Shown: positions 8,950 through 15,249 of the stretch, piece by piece
How the letters are laid out: every line of letters starts with the position of its first letter
How positions within the stretch are numbered: position 1 is the first letter of the stretch
DNA from: CAYIYO01 sp964367715
GTDB lineage: Bacteria; Chlamydiota; Chlamydiia; Chlamydiales; Criblamydiaceae
Direction: 5' to 3'
Assembly (NCBI GenBank): GCA_964367715.1
Contig: CAYIYO010000045.1
Coordinates: forward strand, 1 to 15,411
Length of the DNA stretch: 15,411 nucleotides
Program-made: the position numbers and the translations under genes
Notes under the pieces: model-generated
Databases searched by the model: none
What the model saw: only the letters and a program-made list of their open reading frames with translations
What the model was told of the DNA's origin: nothing

Positions 8950-9552
8950 ATGACAGACGACGCAGGGTCGACACCGGCCCAAGAAGAACAAAAAGACGAA
9001 AAACCGACACGAGAACCCCTCTCCATCACGATCACCGATATCGAATTGGAATCACTGAAAAATGAACTCAGCGCATGCAAAGACAAATACCTTCGCGTCC
9101 TCGCCGAATCAGAAAATGCCCGGAAACGTCTTCAAAAAGAACGCATGGAAATGATCCAGTACGCACAAGAAAATATCATCTGCGACTTCCTCACTCCAAT
9201 CGATCAATTTGAAAACGCCATGCGCTTTGCCGATAAAATTTCGGACGAAGTCAAGCAATGGAGCATTGGCTTCCGCATGATCCTCGACCAATTTAAAGGG
9301 GTACTATCGACTAATGGTGTACAAAACTACCAGTCTGTCGGCACAACATTTGATCCGCATCTCCACGAAGCAGTTGAAATGGTGGTCACCACAGACCAAC
9401 CTGACAATACGGTCGTTGAAGAAAATCTATGTGGATACAAAATGGGCGACCGCATCATTCGCGCTGCACGCGTAAAAGTTGCAAAAGCACCTCCAACAAG
9501 TGGATCGACAACAGTTAACCAATCCTCTGAACCTGAAAATGCGGAGTCATAA
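8950..9552 (+). CDS. grpE: Nucleotide exchange factor GrpE
   Basis: A 200-residue co-chaperone that makes DnaK release ADP. Residues 1-30 are a polar, disordered lead. Residues of about 32-85 form the long dimer coiled coil (KYLRVLAESENARKRLQKE at 46-64). The C-terminal beta domain that touches DnaK has FDPHLHEAV at 134-142 and the signature GYKMGDRIIRAARVKVAK at 162-179. The last 20 residues are Ser/Thr/Glu-rich and variable. The ATG has AAGGAG (8933-8938) that overlaps the hrcA stop, so translation is probably coupled. Length is normal for the family. It lies between hrcA and dnaK, the order known from Chlamydia and many Firmicutes. Confidence 0.97.
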   Translation: MTDDAGSTPAQEEQKDEKPTREPLSITITDIELESLKNELSACKDKYLRVLAESENARKRLQKERMEMIQYAQENIICDFLTPIDQFENAMRFADKISDEVKQWSIGFRMILDQFKGVLSTNGVQNYQSVGTTFDPHLHEAVEMVVTTDQPDNTVVEENLCGYKMGDRIIRAARVKVAKAPPTSGSTTVNQSSEPENAES

Positions 9553-9603
9553 TCCCAGGTTAATAAAGAAAATATTTTAAATTAAATAAGGAGTATTCAT
9601 ATC

Positions 9604-11553
9604 ATGGCTGAAACTAAAAAAGGAAAAATTATCGGTATCGACCTCGGCACGACCAACTCTTGCGTCGCTGTCATGGAAGGCGGCACCCCAAAAGTCATCG
9701 CATCCGCAGAAGGATCACGCACTACCCCTTCAATGGTTGCATTCAAAAACAACGGCGAACGTCTTGTTGGTATCCCCGCAAAACGTCAATCCGTTACCAA
9801 CTCAGAAAACACAATCTACTCATCCAAACGCTTCATCGGGCGTAAAGAATCCGAATGCGCATCCGAAACACAACACGTTCCCTACACTGTCATCAAAGAC
9901 AGCAACGGCAACGCTGTCTTCAGCGTAATGAACAAAAACTATACGCCAGAAGAAATCGGCGCGTTCATCTTGATCAAAATGAAAGAAACCGCAGAAGCCT
10001 ACCTCGGCGAAAAAGTGACAGAAGCAGTGGTCACCGTTCCTGCCTACTTCAACGACTCCCAACGTCAATCCACAAAAGATGCAGGCCGCATCGCCGGTCT
10101 TGACGTGAAGCGTATCATCCCTGAACCAACTGCAGCAGCCCTTGCTTATGGCCTCGACAAAGACCATACAGACAAAAAAATTGCGGTATTCGACCTCGGC
10201 GGCGGTACATTTGATATCTCGATCCTCGAAATCGGCGACGGTGTCTTCGAAGTTCTCGCAACAAACGGTGACACACACCTCGGTGGCGATGACTTCGACA
10301 ACGTCATCCTCAAATGGATGCTTGAAGAATTCAAAAAAGAATCCGGCATCGATCTAAAAACAGACAAAATGGCCCTACAACGTCTTCGCGACGCTGCCGA
10401 AAAAGCGAAAATCGAACTTTCAGGCACAACCTCAACAGAGATCAACCAGCCTTTCATCACAATGGATGCCTCAGGTCCAAAACACTTGGCTCTAACACTA
10501 ACACGCGCCAAGCTAGAAGAACTCGCACACAGCCTGATCGAACGCACAAGAGAACCTTGCCTTAAAGCACTCTCCGATGCCGGAATCAGCAAAGATGACA
10601 TCGGCGAAGTGATCCTTGTCGGCGGTATGTCCCGTATGCCAGCTGTCCAAGAGATGGTAAAAGCAATCTTCGGAAAAGAAGGCCACAAAGGGGTTAACCC
10701 TGATGAAGTCGTCGCCGTCGGAGCCGCAATTCAAGGCGGAATCCTCACAGGCGATGTCAAAGACATCCTTCTATTGGACGTCATCCCTCTCACATTGGGA
10801 ATCGAGACAATGGGCGGCATCATGACTCCTCTCGTCGAACGCAACACAACAATCCCCACTCAAAAGAAACAGATCTTCTCAACAGCAGCCGACAACCAGC
10901 CTGCCGTGACGATCCGCGTCCTTCAAGGGGAACGTAAAATGGCGAACGACAACAAAGAGATCGGGCGTTTTGACTTATCTGACATCCCTCCTTCCCCACG
11001 CGGAATGCCACAGATCGAAGTCGCCTTCGACATCGATGCCGACGGTATCCTTCACGTCTCCGCAAAAGATCTTTCTTCTGGCAAAGAACAAAAGATTCGT
11101 ATCGAAGCCTGCTCAGGCCTCAACGAAGCGGACATTCAGCGCATGGTAAAAGACGCTGAACTCCACGCCGAAGAAGACAAAGTACGTAAAGAAGAGGTCG
11201 AAACAAAGAACGATGCCGACGCTCTCGCCTTCCGCGCAGAAAAATCTTTAACTGAATACAAAGACAAGCTCCCAGCAGAAGTTGTCAGCGACATTCAAGA
11301 AAAGATCGACGCCGTGAAAAAAGCCGTCGAAAGCAATGACCTTTCTAGAATCAAATCTGCCAAAGCAGAACTAGAAACGCATATGCAAAAGATTGGGGAA
11401 ACAATGGCAAAAGCTGCCGGCGCAAACACAGGTCCAGAAGCGCATGCACAGCAGCAAGAGGAAAGCCATTCCCACGATCATGGACAGTCTTCAAACAACA
11501 ATGATATTGAAGAAGCAGAAGTTGAAATCATCGATGACAACAACAAAAAATAA
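9604..11553 (+). CDS. dnaK: Chaperone protein DnaK (Hsp70)
   Basis: A 649-residue ATP-dependent chaperone for folding and refolding of cytosolic proteins. The nucleotide-binding domain holds phosphate-1 GIDLGTTNSCVAV (11-23), EPTAAALAYG, phosphate-2 FDLGGGTFDIS and VGGMSRMPAVQE. The interdomain linker VKDILLLDV is at 385-393, followed by the beta substrate-binding domain and helical lid. The tail ends in acidic EEAEVEIIDD plus a short Asn/Lys stretch, as usual for bacterial DnaK. Just before it lies a Gln/Ser/Asn-rich segment with a small His cluster (HSHDH), unremarkable for this variable region. AAGGAG at 9588-9593 precedes the ATG by 10 nt. It is the last gene of the CIRCE-controlled operon and is followed by a strong terminator. 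No dnaJ is next to it. Confidence 0.98.
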   Translation: MAETKKGKIIGIDLGTTNSCVAVMEGGTPKVIASAEGSRTTPSMVAFKNNGERLVGIPAKRQSVTNSENTIYSSKRFIGRKESECASETQHVPYTVIKDSNGNAVFSVMNKNYTPEEIGAFILIKMKETAEAYLGEKVTEAVVTVPAYFNDSQRQSTKDAGRIAGLDVKRIIPEPTAAALAYGLDKDHTDKKIAVFDLGGGTFDISILEIGDGVFEVLATNGDTHLGGDDFDNVILKWMLEEFKKESGIDLKTDKMALQRLRDAAEKAKIELSGTTSTEINQPFITMDASGPKHLALTLTRAKLEELAHSLIERTREPCLKALSDAGISKDDIGEVILVGGMSRMPAVQEMVKAIFGKEGHKGVNPDEVVAVGAAIQGGILTGDVKDILLLDVIPLTLGIETMGGIMTPLVERNTTIPTQKKQIFSTAADNQPAVTIRVLQGERKMANDNKEIGRFDLSDIPPSPRGMPQIEVAFDIDADGILHVSAKDLSSGKEQKIRIEACSGLNEADIQRMVKDAELHAEEDKVRKEEVETKNDADALAFRAEKSLTEYKDKLPAEVVSDIQEKIDAVKKAVESNDLSRIKSAKAELETHMQKIGETMAKAAGANTGPEAHAQQQEESHSHDHGQSSNNNDIEEAEVEIIDDNNKK

Positions 11554-11582
11554 TAAGAGAGTTAATATTAGTTAATTCTTTG

Positions 11583-11614
11583 AAGGGCCGTCTTTTTAGG
11601 CGGCCCTTTTTTTT
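11583..11614 (+). terminator. Intrinsic terminator of the hrcA-grpE-dnaK operon
   Basis: An 11-bp stem, AAGGGCCGTCT (11583-11593) pairing with AGGCGGCCCTT (11598-11608) with one G-U pair, a TTTT loop, and an uninterrupted run of eight Ts (11607-11614). It lies 29 nt after the dnaK stop. On the minus strand there is no matching T run, so it serves mainly dnaK. The convergent gene's stop begins 3 nt later. Confidence 0.95.
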
Positions 11615-11616
11615 GT

Positions 11617-12462
11617 CTATAAAAAGCGCTGTACAGCGCCCGCCCACAGATGCACAAGCAACGAAATCCCCGCCAACTTCTCTACAAATCCATAACGATT
11701 AGAATTAAAAAATAGAAAAGTCAAACCCAACGCAACCGCGGCCTCCGGCGGCCACAGATACTTTCCCATTCCTAATGCACTCGCAGAAAATGCGGTAATA
11801 ACAACCATTAATACTGCGACATAATAGGTGCGATGGTACCCATAAAACTGCACTAAATGTCTAAAAATGGGATGCTCCTGCGGATTCAACTTACTCGCAA
11901 TGGCAAAAGTAAAAAAGGCACCAAAAACCAGAAAGGCATACCACATCACCGCCGGCGCCGTCAACTCCGCCGGGCGCCCTATCGCAATCGTAAAAAATGC
12001 AACTAACAATATAACAACTTGACTGGTCACTAAATTCACCAATGGGTGCCTTTCCAACCACTTTGGAATAAAAAAATCTCTTCCAATATGCCACAAATAA
12101 ATAGTCATCAACAAAAACGTAAAGGCAGCATCCCACGAAAATAATGGCCATAACAGGAGTCCATAAAGAAAAAGCGCCCCCTGCATATAACGGACCACCA
12201 ACTCAAACTCAGCATAATAGAGCAGTCCACACGCCAACGGATGGTTCGGATTGGCAATCTTCTCTTTTTCAAAATTTCGTAAGTCATTCATCATTCCCCA
12301 CGTCGTAAAAAAGAGGAGGAGTCCCACAAAAGAAAAAATAAAAGGAAATGTTTGAAAATACCCTCGATCAATCAATAAGCCTGAGAGAGAGAATCCCAAA
12401 AGCCCCAAAAGGCTTACACTAATTCGAAACCGATTCTTAAAATAGGAAATCCATCTATCCAT
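11617..12462 (-). CDS. UbiA-like polytopic membrane protein with degenerate first motif
   Basis: A 281-residue protein with about eight or nine hydrophobic helices. Between the second and third lies NDLRNFEKE (59-67) followed by NPNHPLACG (71-79). This matches the first substrate loop of UbiA-type prenyltransferases, where NDxxDxxxD is followed by xPNRPLxxG. Here N59 and D60 are kept, but the later Asp positions are N63 and E67, and Arg of RPL is H74. I see no clear second Asp-rich motif; the corresponding loop is near KLNPQEHP (191-198). UbiA enzymes attach isoprenoid chains to quinone, haem or lipid acceptors in the membrane. With altered Asp residues this could be a divergent or inactive relative, and the substrate cannot be told. 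The start ATG at 12462 has no clear ribosome binding site. It is convergent with dnaK and has no operon partner in the window. Confidence 0.65.
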   Translation of the reverse strand: MDRWISYFKNRFRISVSLLGLLGFSLSGLLIDRGYFQTFPFIFSFVGLLLFFTTWGMMNDLRNFEKEKIANPNHPLACGLLYYAEFELVVRYMQGALFLYGLLLWPLFSWDAAFTFLLMTIYLWHIGRDFFIPKWLERHPLVNLVTSQVVILLVAFFTIAIGRPAELTAPAVMWYAFLVFGAFFTFAIASKLNPQEHPIFRHLVQFYGYHRTYYVAVLMVVITAFSASALGMGKYLWPPEAAVALGLTFLFFNSNRYGFVEKLAGISLLVHLWAGAVQRFL

Positions 12463-12547
12463 CTACACACACTTTGGTTAAAATTATGGCACTTTCCTAA
12501 ACTTTACCGAATCCTTACATATTCTTAAAGAATAGACCTAAAAGATG

Positions 12548-12595
12548 TATACACAAGTGAATTCAAAAATTGGTTTTTGAATTCACTTGTGTATA
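12548..12595. repeat. Perfect 48-bp palindrome, short member of a repeat family (copy A)
   Basis: Two perfect 22-bp arms (12548-12569 and 12574-12595) around the 4-nt centre TTGG. The arm begins TATACACAAGTGAATTC and ends in five As. The first 26 nt (12548-12573) recur exactly at 15250-15275. The right side read on the minus strand (12600 to 12574, 27 nt) recurs at 15245-15271. The ends begin with TA. It looks like a collapsed miniature inverted-repeat element, or a joined pair of inverted ends. There is no T tail suited to a terminator. Confidence 0.85.
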
Positions 12596-12647
12596 TCTAC
12601 ACCGGAAATACACCTCCTAAATTCGTGTTTATTGATTGTAAAAATAG

Positions 12648-12674
12648 GTAACGGTTTGTATCAGGCTCGAAGAG
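12648..12674 (+). repeat. 27-bp direct repeat, copy 1
   Basis: An exact 27-bp match in the same orientation to 15057-15083. The core reads CGGTTTGTATCAGGCTCGAA. Flanks differ at once on both sides. On the minus strand it reads LFEPDTNRY in one frame, but here that frame stops after about 30 codons, so coding is not supported at this copy. Confidence 0.8.
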
Positions 12675-12705
12675 GGTGACAAGAAATATAAATCTCTAAA
12701 AACAA

Positions 12706-12734
12706 GTGACATAAGATAGTTATTTCTGTATAAT
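12706..12734 (+). promoter_or_regulatory. Promoter in front of the transposase remnant
   Basis: GTGACA (12706-12711), a 17-bp spacer and TATAAT (12729-12734): 11 of 12 consensus positions and ideal spacing. It points at the transposase remnant starting at 12789. A hairpin stands between them. Confidence 0.6.
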
Positions 12735-12750
12735 TTTGATTGTAATATAT

Positions 12751-12780
12751 GCCCCTAAGAATAGTTTTGGGGGCTTATTT
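12751..12780 (+). terminator. Terminator-like hairpin in the leader of the transposase remnant
   Basis: GCCCCTAAGA (12751-12760) pairs with TTTTGGGGGC (12765-12774) over 10 bp including two G-U pairs, loop ATAG, followed by TTATTT. It lies 17 nt after the -10 box and 14 nt before the transposase ATG. It could attenuate transcription of the transposase or form part of the insertion sequence end. The T run is interrupted, so strength is uncertain. Confidence 0.5.
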
Positions 12781-12788
12781 GAAAAACA

Positions 12789-13052
12789 ATGAAATTATAT
12801 GAAAAACTTATGAACAATTCAGAACGACTATGTCCAGCCAATTTTAAATTAGCCACTTCTTGCCGAAATCAATATGAATTTCAATCCCTTTGCTTAGATG
12901 ATTTAGTACCAGAAGATCATAAAGTACGCCATATTTGGGATTTTGTTTCAAATATGAACCTTTCTATATGTTTACAAGAGATAATCACATTTGAAGGCAA
13001 AGTTGGTAGACCACATGTTAACCCCAAAATTTTATTAACATTGTGGATTTGA
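12789..13052 (+). pseudogene. Truncated IS1182-like transposase (N-terminal 87 residues)
   Basis: An 87-residue fragment. The segment LDDLVPEDHKVRHIWDFV (36-53) followed by EGKVGRPHVNPKILLTLWI to the end matches the N-terminal (DUF772-type) part of IS1182-family transposases as I know them: LDDLVPxDHxxR, then GRPxxxPxxLLxLWI. The full proteins run to roughly 450-500 residues and carry a DDE catalytic domain, which is absent here. The frame ends in TGA right after LWI, and I see no continuation in the following 100 bases in any frame. So the element was cut by a deletion or another insertion and is not mobile by itself. No ribosome binding site is evident before the ATG. Confidence 0.8.
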
Positions 13053-13158
13053 CATTGCCCCATTTTTAGGTCCAGTTGAATTTAGAAAAATCATGCTACC
13101 TGGTTATTTTAATATTGTTATGTCTTGCAGTTGATTGTGAGGATTGGGACGCAGCATA

Positions 13159-13201
13159 ATTCGTAATGCGAAGGTCGGAGGTTCGACTCCTCTTTCAGGC
13201 A
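13159..13201 (+). pseudogene. 3' part of a tRNA-Thr(CGT)-like gene, possible att relic
   Basis: From the anticodon loop to the 3' end this reads like a tRNA. Loop TTCGTAA has anticodon CGT at 13162-13164, then TGCG, variable loop AGGTC, T stem GGAGG, T loop TTCGACT, stem CCTCT, then the 3' acceptor strand TTCAGGC with discriminator A at 13201. It is close to E. coli tRNA-Thr(CGT) as I recall it, in which ATTCGTAATGCGAAGG is identical. The 5' half is missing: no GCCTGAA acceptor strand or D arm is found upstream, and the anticodon stem does not pair on its 5' side. No CCA is encoded. A tRNA 3' fragment starting in the anticodon loop is the classic scar of tyrosine-integrase insertion. Confidence 0.75.
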
Positions 13202-13257
13202 ATTAAGGGAGCTCTACTCTCTTAATAATCCCTCGCCAAAGGAGCAGGCTCCTTTGG
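13202..13257 (+). other. Two hairpins behind the tRNA fragment
   Basis: ATTAAGGGAG (13202-13211) pairs with CTCTCTTAAT (13217-13226), 10 bp with one G-U pair. CCAAAGGAGC (13236-13245) pairs perfectly with GCTCCTTTGG (13248-13257) around a 2-nt centre. A run of Ts follows only at 13270-13275. They may be the original transcript end of the tRNA gene, which would mean the sequence right of the fragment keeps its native flank. They are not textbook terminators. Confidence 0.45.
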
Positions 13258-13315
13258 AATCCTGCGATCCTTTTTCTATTTGGCTATGTTTTAGTAGGTG
13301 TAAGTTTTTAAGTGC

Positions 13316-13363
13316 GGCATCAAATGCCATAATGCCAGGCCTGACCCCCTTATGACCCCCTTA
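13316..13363. repeat. Palindrome-plus-GGGGTCA repeat end at the 3' side of the EEP gene
   Basis: GGCAT-CAA-ATGCC (13316-13328), then CAGGCCTG (13336-13343), then TGACCCCCTTA twice in tandem (13342-13352 and 13353-13363). Read on the minus strand this is AGGGGGTCA twice, then CAGGCCTG and the GGCAT hairpin. GGGGTCA-type ends next to a small hairpin are seen at REP-like/IS200-type (Y1 transposase) repeats in many bacteria. No such transposase is present here. The family assignment is a guess; the repeats themselves are plain. The rest of 13053-13349 holds only the tRNA fragment and hairpins. Confidence 0.55.
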
Positions 13364-14678
13364 CTTTTTCTTTTTCTATGTTACTTATTAATTTTTCTGC
13401 CTTTGCTAATGCACCAAATCCTAGTTTATGTATAAAAGAGAACCAAAGAGAAAAGAAACTATTCTGTTGATAGATCCTTTTTGCTTTGATGGCTTTTTTA
13501 TAGAATTTAATAATCTCTGGGGAGTCTGCGGATTTAGACCAGTACTTTTCCATTTCTTCTGTGAGTATTGATAAACCTAATTCTCCTCTCCCTACCGCGG
13601 CGACATTTTTAATTGTAATAAGACTGAATATAATGGTAGCAAGATTGGGAAGGTGATCGCTCATTAATTTTCCCGGGTTGTCCAGCATATCTTCTGTATT
13701 AATTCCATCGATATAAGTATTTATTATTCTAACAGAATGATTATTATCATTAGATTTTGCACCGATATAATCATACTTTACAGAACCTGCATGGTTGCCA
13801 TCTCTAATAGTAGGAGTTTTGCCTGGATCAAGAACAAATTTATATAACTGGAATAAACGCATTCTTTGAGGGTGTAGGCGTTTTGTTTTGTTATCACTAA
13901 CCTCTTTTGAGGTTGTATTGGCATCTAATCCATAGATAATAAAATCAGGATCTTCCTTGTCGATAACATTAAGAGAGAGGTCTAGCGCAGCATCTCCACT
14001 CATCGATTTAAAATCGGTTGTATTACCTTCATTAGCAATACGAATATAGTCAGTCAATCGAGCGCTCATATCATCTTTTACATTGTTTTTTTTTATTTTC
14101 TTATTAGTCAGATTTTTTTTATCTACCCCGTAAAAACCTTTTACGTGGTCGGTAACAACCCGTACGATTTTATTTGAAGCTATCTCTTGTAAATCAACAT
14201 AGAGGGCGGGAAATGGAGAAAGCTCTTGCGCTTCATTTAACTGTTCATTAAAGGTTAGAATACCATTATTGACAGGATTAAATTTTTTCGTTTTGTAAAC
14301 GACTGCTAGGTCATTTTTCGCGGCAATTACGGTGTATCCTTTTTCTTGGAAGACATTACGTAGGCTTTGATATTCTTCACGGCTTTTTTCATATTCTTGA
14401 AGGCAGAAAACATCCGGAGCAAAGTTGTCTATCAATGCGATTAAATTTGCTTTGACGAGGTCATTATGTTTTTTAATAATAAGGTCATTGTTTTGAATTT
14501 GATTTTCCACTTCTATTCTAAGTTTTTCGTTAAAAACTTCTTGTCTCTCTAATTGGTTAGGATTTGTTGGTTTAAATTCTATAGAATTCTCTTGTTTGAG
14601 AAGAGCTCTTGCATGTAGATTTTGCCAATCATTCAAGGAACCAACATTAAAACTTACTACATTTAGTTTAAAACTCAT
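13350..14678 (-). CDS. Endonuclease/exonuclease/phosphatase (EEP) domain protein, accessory gene
   Basis: A 442-residue protein with the metal-dependent phosphohydrolase fold shared by DNase I, exonuclease III and inositol-polyphosphate 5-phosphatases. All active-site motifs are visible in order: SFNVGSLN with N11, DVFCLQE with E95, TDHVKGF with H178, YGLDANT with D252 and N254, YDYIG at 302-306, and MSDHLPN with D341 and H342. Unusual parts are a charged helical insert (about 27-80) before the LQE motif and a C-terminal helical tail (about 358-442) with an aromatic patch FFSLWFSFI at 408-416. There is no signal peptide. The ATG has AAAAAGG upstream. The gene is much more AT-rich than the core genes, stands alone among mobile debris, and its last codons and TAA lie in the TGACCCCCTTA repeat. 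Substrate (nucleic acid, phosphoinositide or other) cannot be told; a role in the host cell is possible but inferred. Confidence 0.85.
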   Translation of the reverse strand: MSFKLNVVSFNVGSLNDWQNLHARALLKQENSIEFKPTNPNQLERQEVFNEKLRIEVENQIQNNDLIIKKHNDLVKANLIALIDNFAPDVFCLQEYEKSREEYQSLRNVFQEKGYTVIAAKNDLAVVYKTKKFNPVNNGILTFNEQLNEAQELSPFPALYVDLQEIASNKIVRVVTDHVKGFYGVDKKNLTNKKIKKNNVKDDMSARLTDYIRIANEGNTTDFKSMSGDAALDLSLNVIDKEDPDFIIYGLDANTTSKEVSDNKTKRLHPQRMRLFQLYKFVLDPGKTPTIRDGNHAGSVKYDYIGAKSNDNNHSVRIINTYIDGINTEDMLDNPGKLMSDHLPNLATIIFSLITIKNVAAVGRGELGLSILTEEMEKYWSKSADSPEIIKFYKKAIKAKRIYQQNSFFSLWFSFIHKLGFGALAKAEKLISNIEKEKVRGS

Positions 14679-14712
14679 AATTTCTTACCTTTTTATATTA
14701 TTTTTTTTTACA

Positions 14713-14730
14713 TTAACATAAACATGTTAA
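14713..14730. promoter_or_regulatory. Inverted repeat upstream of the EEP gene
   Basis: TTAACAT (14713-14719), 4-nt spacer, ATGTTAA (14724-14730), a perfect 7-bp dyad 35-52 bp before the ATG at 14678. Its place, close to where the promoter should be, suits an operator. The region is AT-rich, so chance is possible. No convincing -35 is seen; AATATAA near 14695 could be a -10. Confidence 0.35.
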
Positions 14731-14815
14731 TATTTAATAAAGATGAATTTGCAACAACCCCATAACCAACAATTCCCGATAGATCACAACCTACTGAATA
14801 AGAATTGGTTAAGAA

Positions 14816-15083
14816 TTAACTATTCGTAGATTCTGATGAGGATTTTTCACTATTACCATAACAATATCCTGTATTTGCTGTTGGGGATTCTCCTAGCGAA
14901 TCGCCAATTGCAGTTGGCACTCTATTAACTATACTGCCAGTGGGAATTGCTGCGCCATAAGTAACCCAAGTTGCGTATAACTATCACGGCGCCTTTGATA
15001 AGGTTTTTATCGCTGCCATGATACTGGATTTTGGCATTTTTGGGAGTCCAAAGTAAGTAACGGTTTGTATCAGGCTCGAAGAG
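14816..15083 (-). pseudogene. Frameshifted C-terminal remnant of an unknown protein
   Basis: Read on the minus strand, one frame gives LFEPDTNRYLLWTPKNAK then IQYHGSDKNLIKGAVIVI down to about 14983. The next frame takes over with YATWVTYGAAIPTG, then SIVNRVPTAIGDSLGES and PTANTGYCYGNSEK, ending with Ser-rich residues and TAA at 14816-14818. One single-base shift near 14978-14985 would join them into about 90 residues with a normal, protein-like composition. No start codon or 5' part can be assigned. The upstream end coincides with the 27-bp repeat, beyond which the sequence turns GC-rich and repeat-like. I do not recognise the family. Coding origin is inferred from composition only. Confidence 0.4.
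15057..15083 (+). repeat. 27-bp direct repeat, copy 2
   Basis: Identical over 27 bp to 12648-12674 and in the same orientation. It marks a sharp change: AT-rich gene remnant to the left, GC-rich hairpin segment to the right. It could be a recombination joint or a conserved stretch of a repeated element. Confidence 0.8.
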
Positions 15084-15115
15084 CCGGCATCTTACAGCGA
15101 AGGTCGAAACGTAGC

Positions 15116-15226
15116 GCAGCGGAGTGGAGGCCTGGGAAATGTTAGTATAAACCATTGAGCTGCAACGCAGCGGCAAGTCAATGGTTTAGAGTGATAATAT
15201 TCTCCAGTTCAATGTCGCGGCAGCGG
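15116..15226. repeat. GC-rich segment with nested hairpin and GCAGCGG motifs
   Basis: TAAACCATTGA (15148-15158) pairs with TCAATGGTTTA (15178-15188), a perfect 11-bp stem. Inside it GCTGC (15159-15163) pairs with GCAGC (15167-15171). GCAGCGG occurs three times (15116-15122, 15167-15173, 15220-15226), and GTAGCG is found at both edges of the segment. The base composition differs sharply from the surrounding AT-rich sequence. It may be a fragment of a dispersed repeat or a structured RNA; neither is shown. Confidence 0.5.
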
Positions 15227-15249
15227 CATAACGCGCGCCGTAGCGTAGA

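Larger units (their letters stand above)
12463..12788. other. Gene-free AT-rich spacer at the start of the accessory region
   Basis: This spacer holds the 48-bp palindrome, one copy of a 27-bp repeat, a promoter and a terminator-like hairpin, each listed separately. A further perfect inverted repeat TATTCTT-A-AAGAATA lies at 12520-12534, upstream of the minus-strand UbiA-like gene, and could be an operator or chance. No coding sequence is visible. Confidence 0.5.

Noticed and set aside
9820..10278. Long open frame antisense to dnaK (and similar frames opposite gdh and the ATPase)
   Set aside because: These are shadows produced by the strong codon bias of well-identified genes; no ribosome binding site or family match was seen.
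12520..12534. TATTCTT-A-AAGAATA as a firm operator
   Set aside because: A 7-bp dyad in AT-rich sequence is easily a chance event and no promoter could be fixed next to it; only mentioned in the spacer entry.
12548..12595. 48-bp palindrome as a bidirectional terminator of the UbiA-like gene
   Set aside because: It is at the 5' side of that gene, the centre is TTGG with no T tail after the stem, and its sequence recurs as a repeat end at 15250.
14925..15176. 83-codon minus-strand frame as a gene
   Set aside because: Its start lies in the GC-rich hairpin, it crosses the 27-bp repeat, and its end is out of frame with the more protein-like continuation; treated as part of a remnant.
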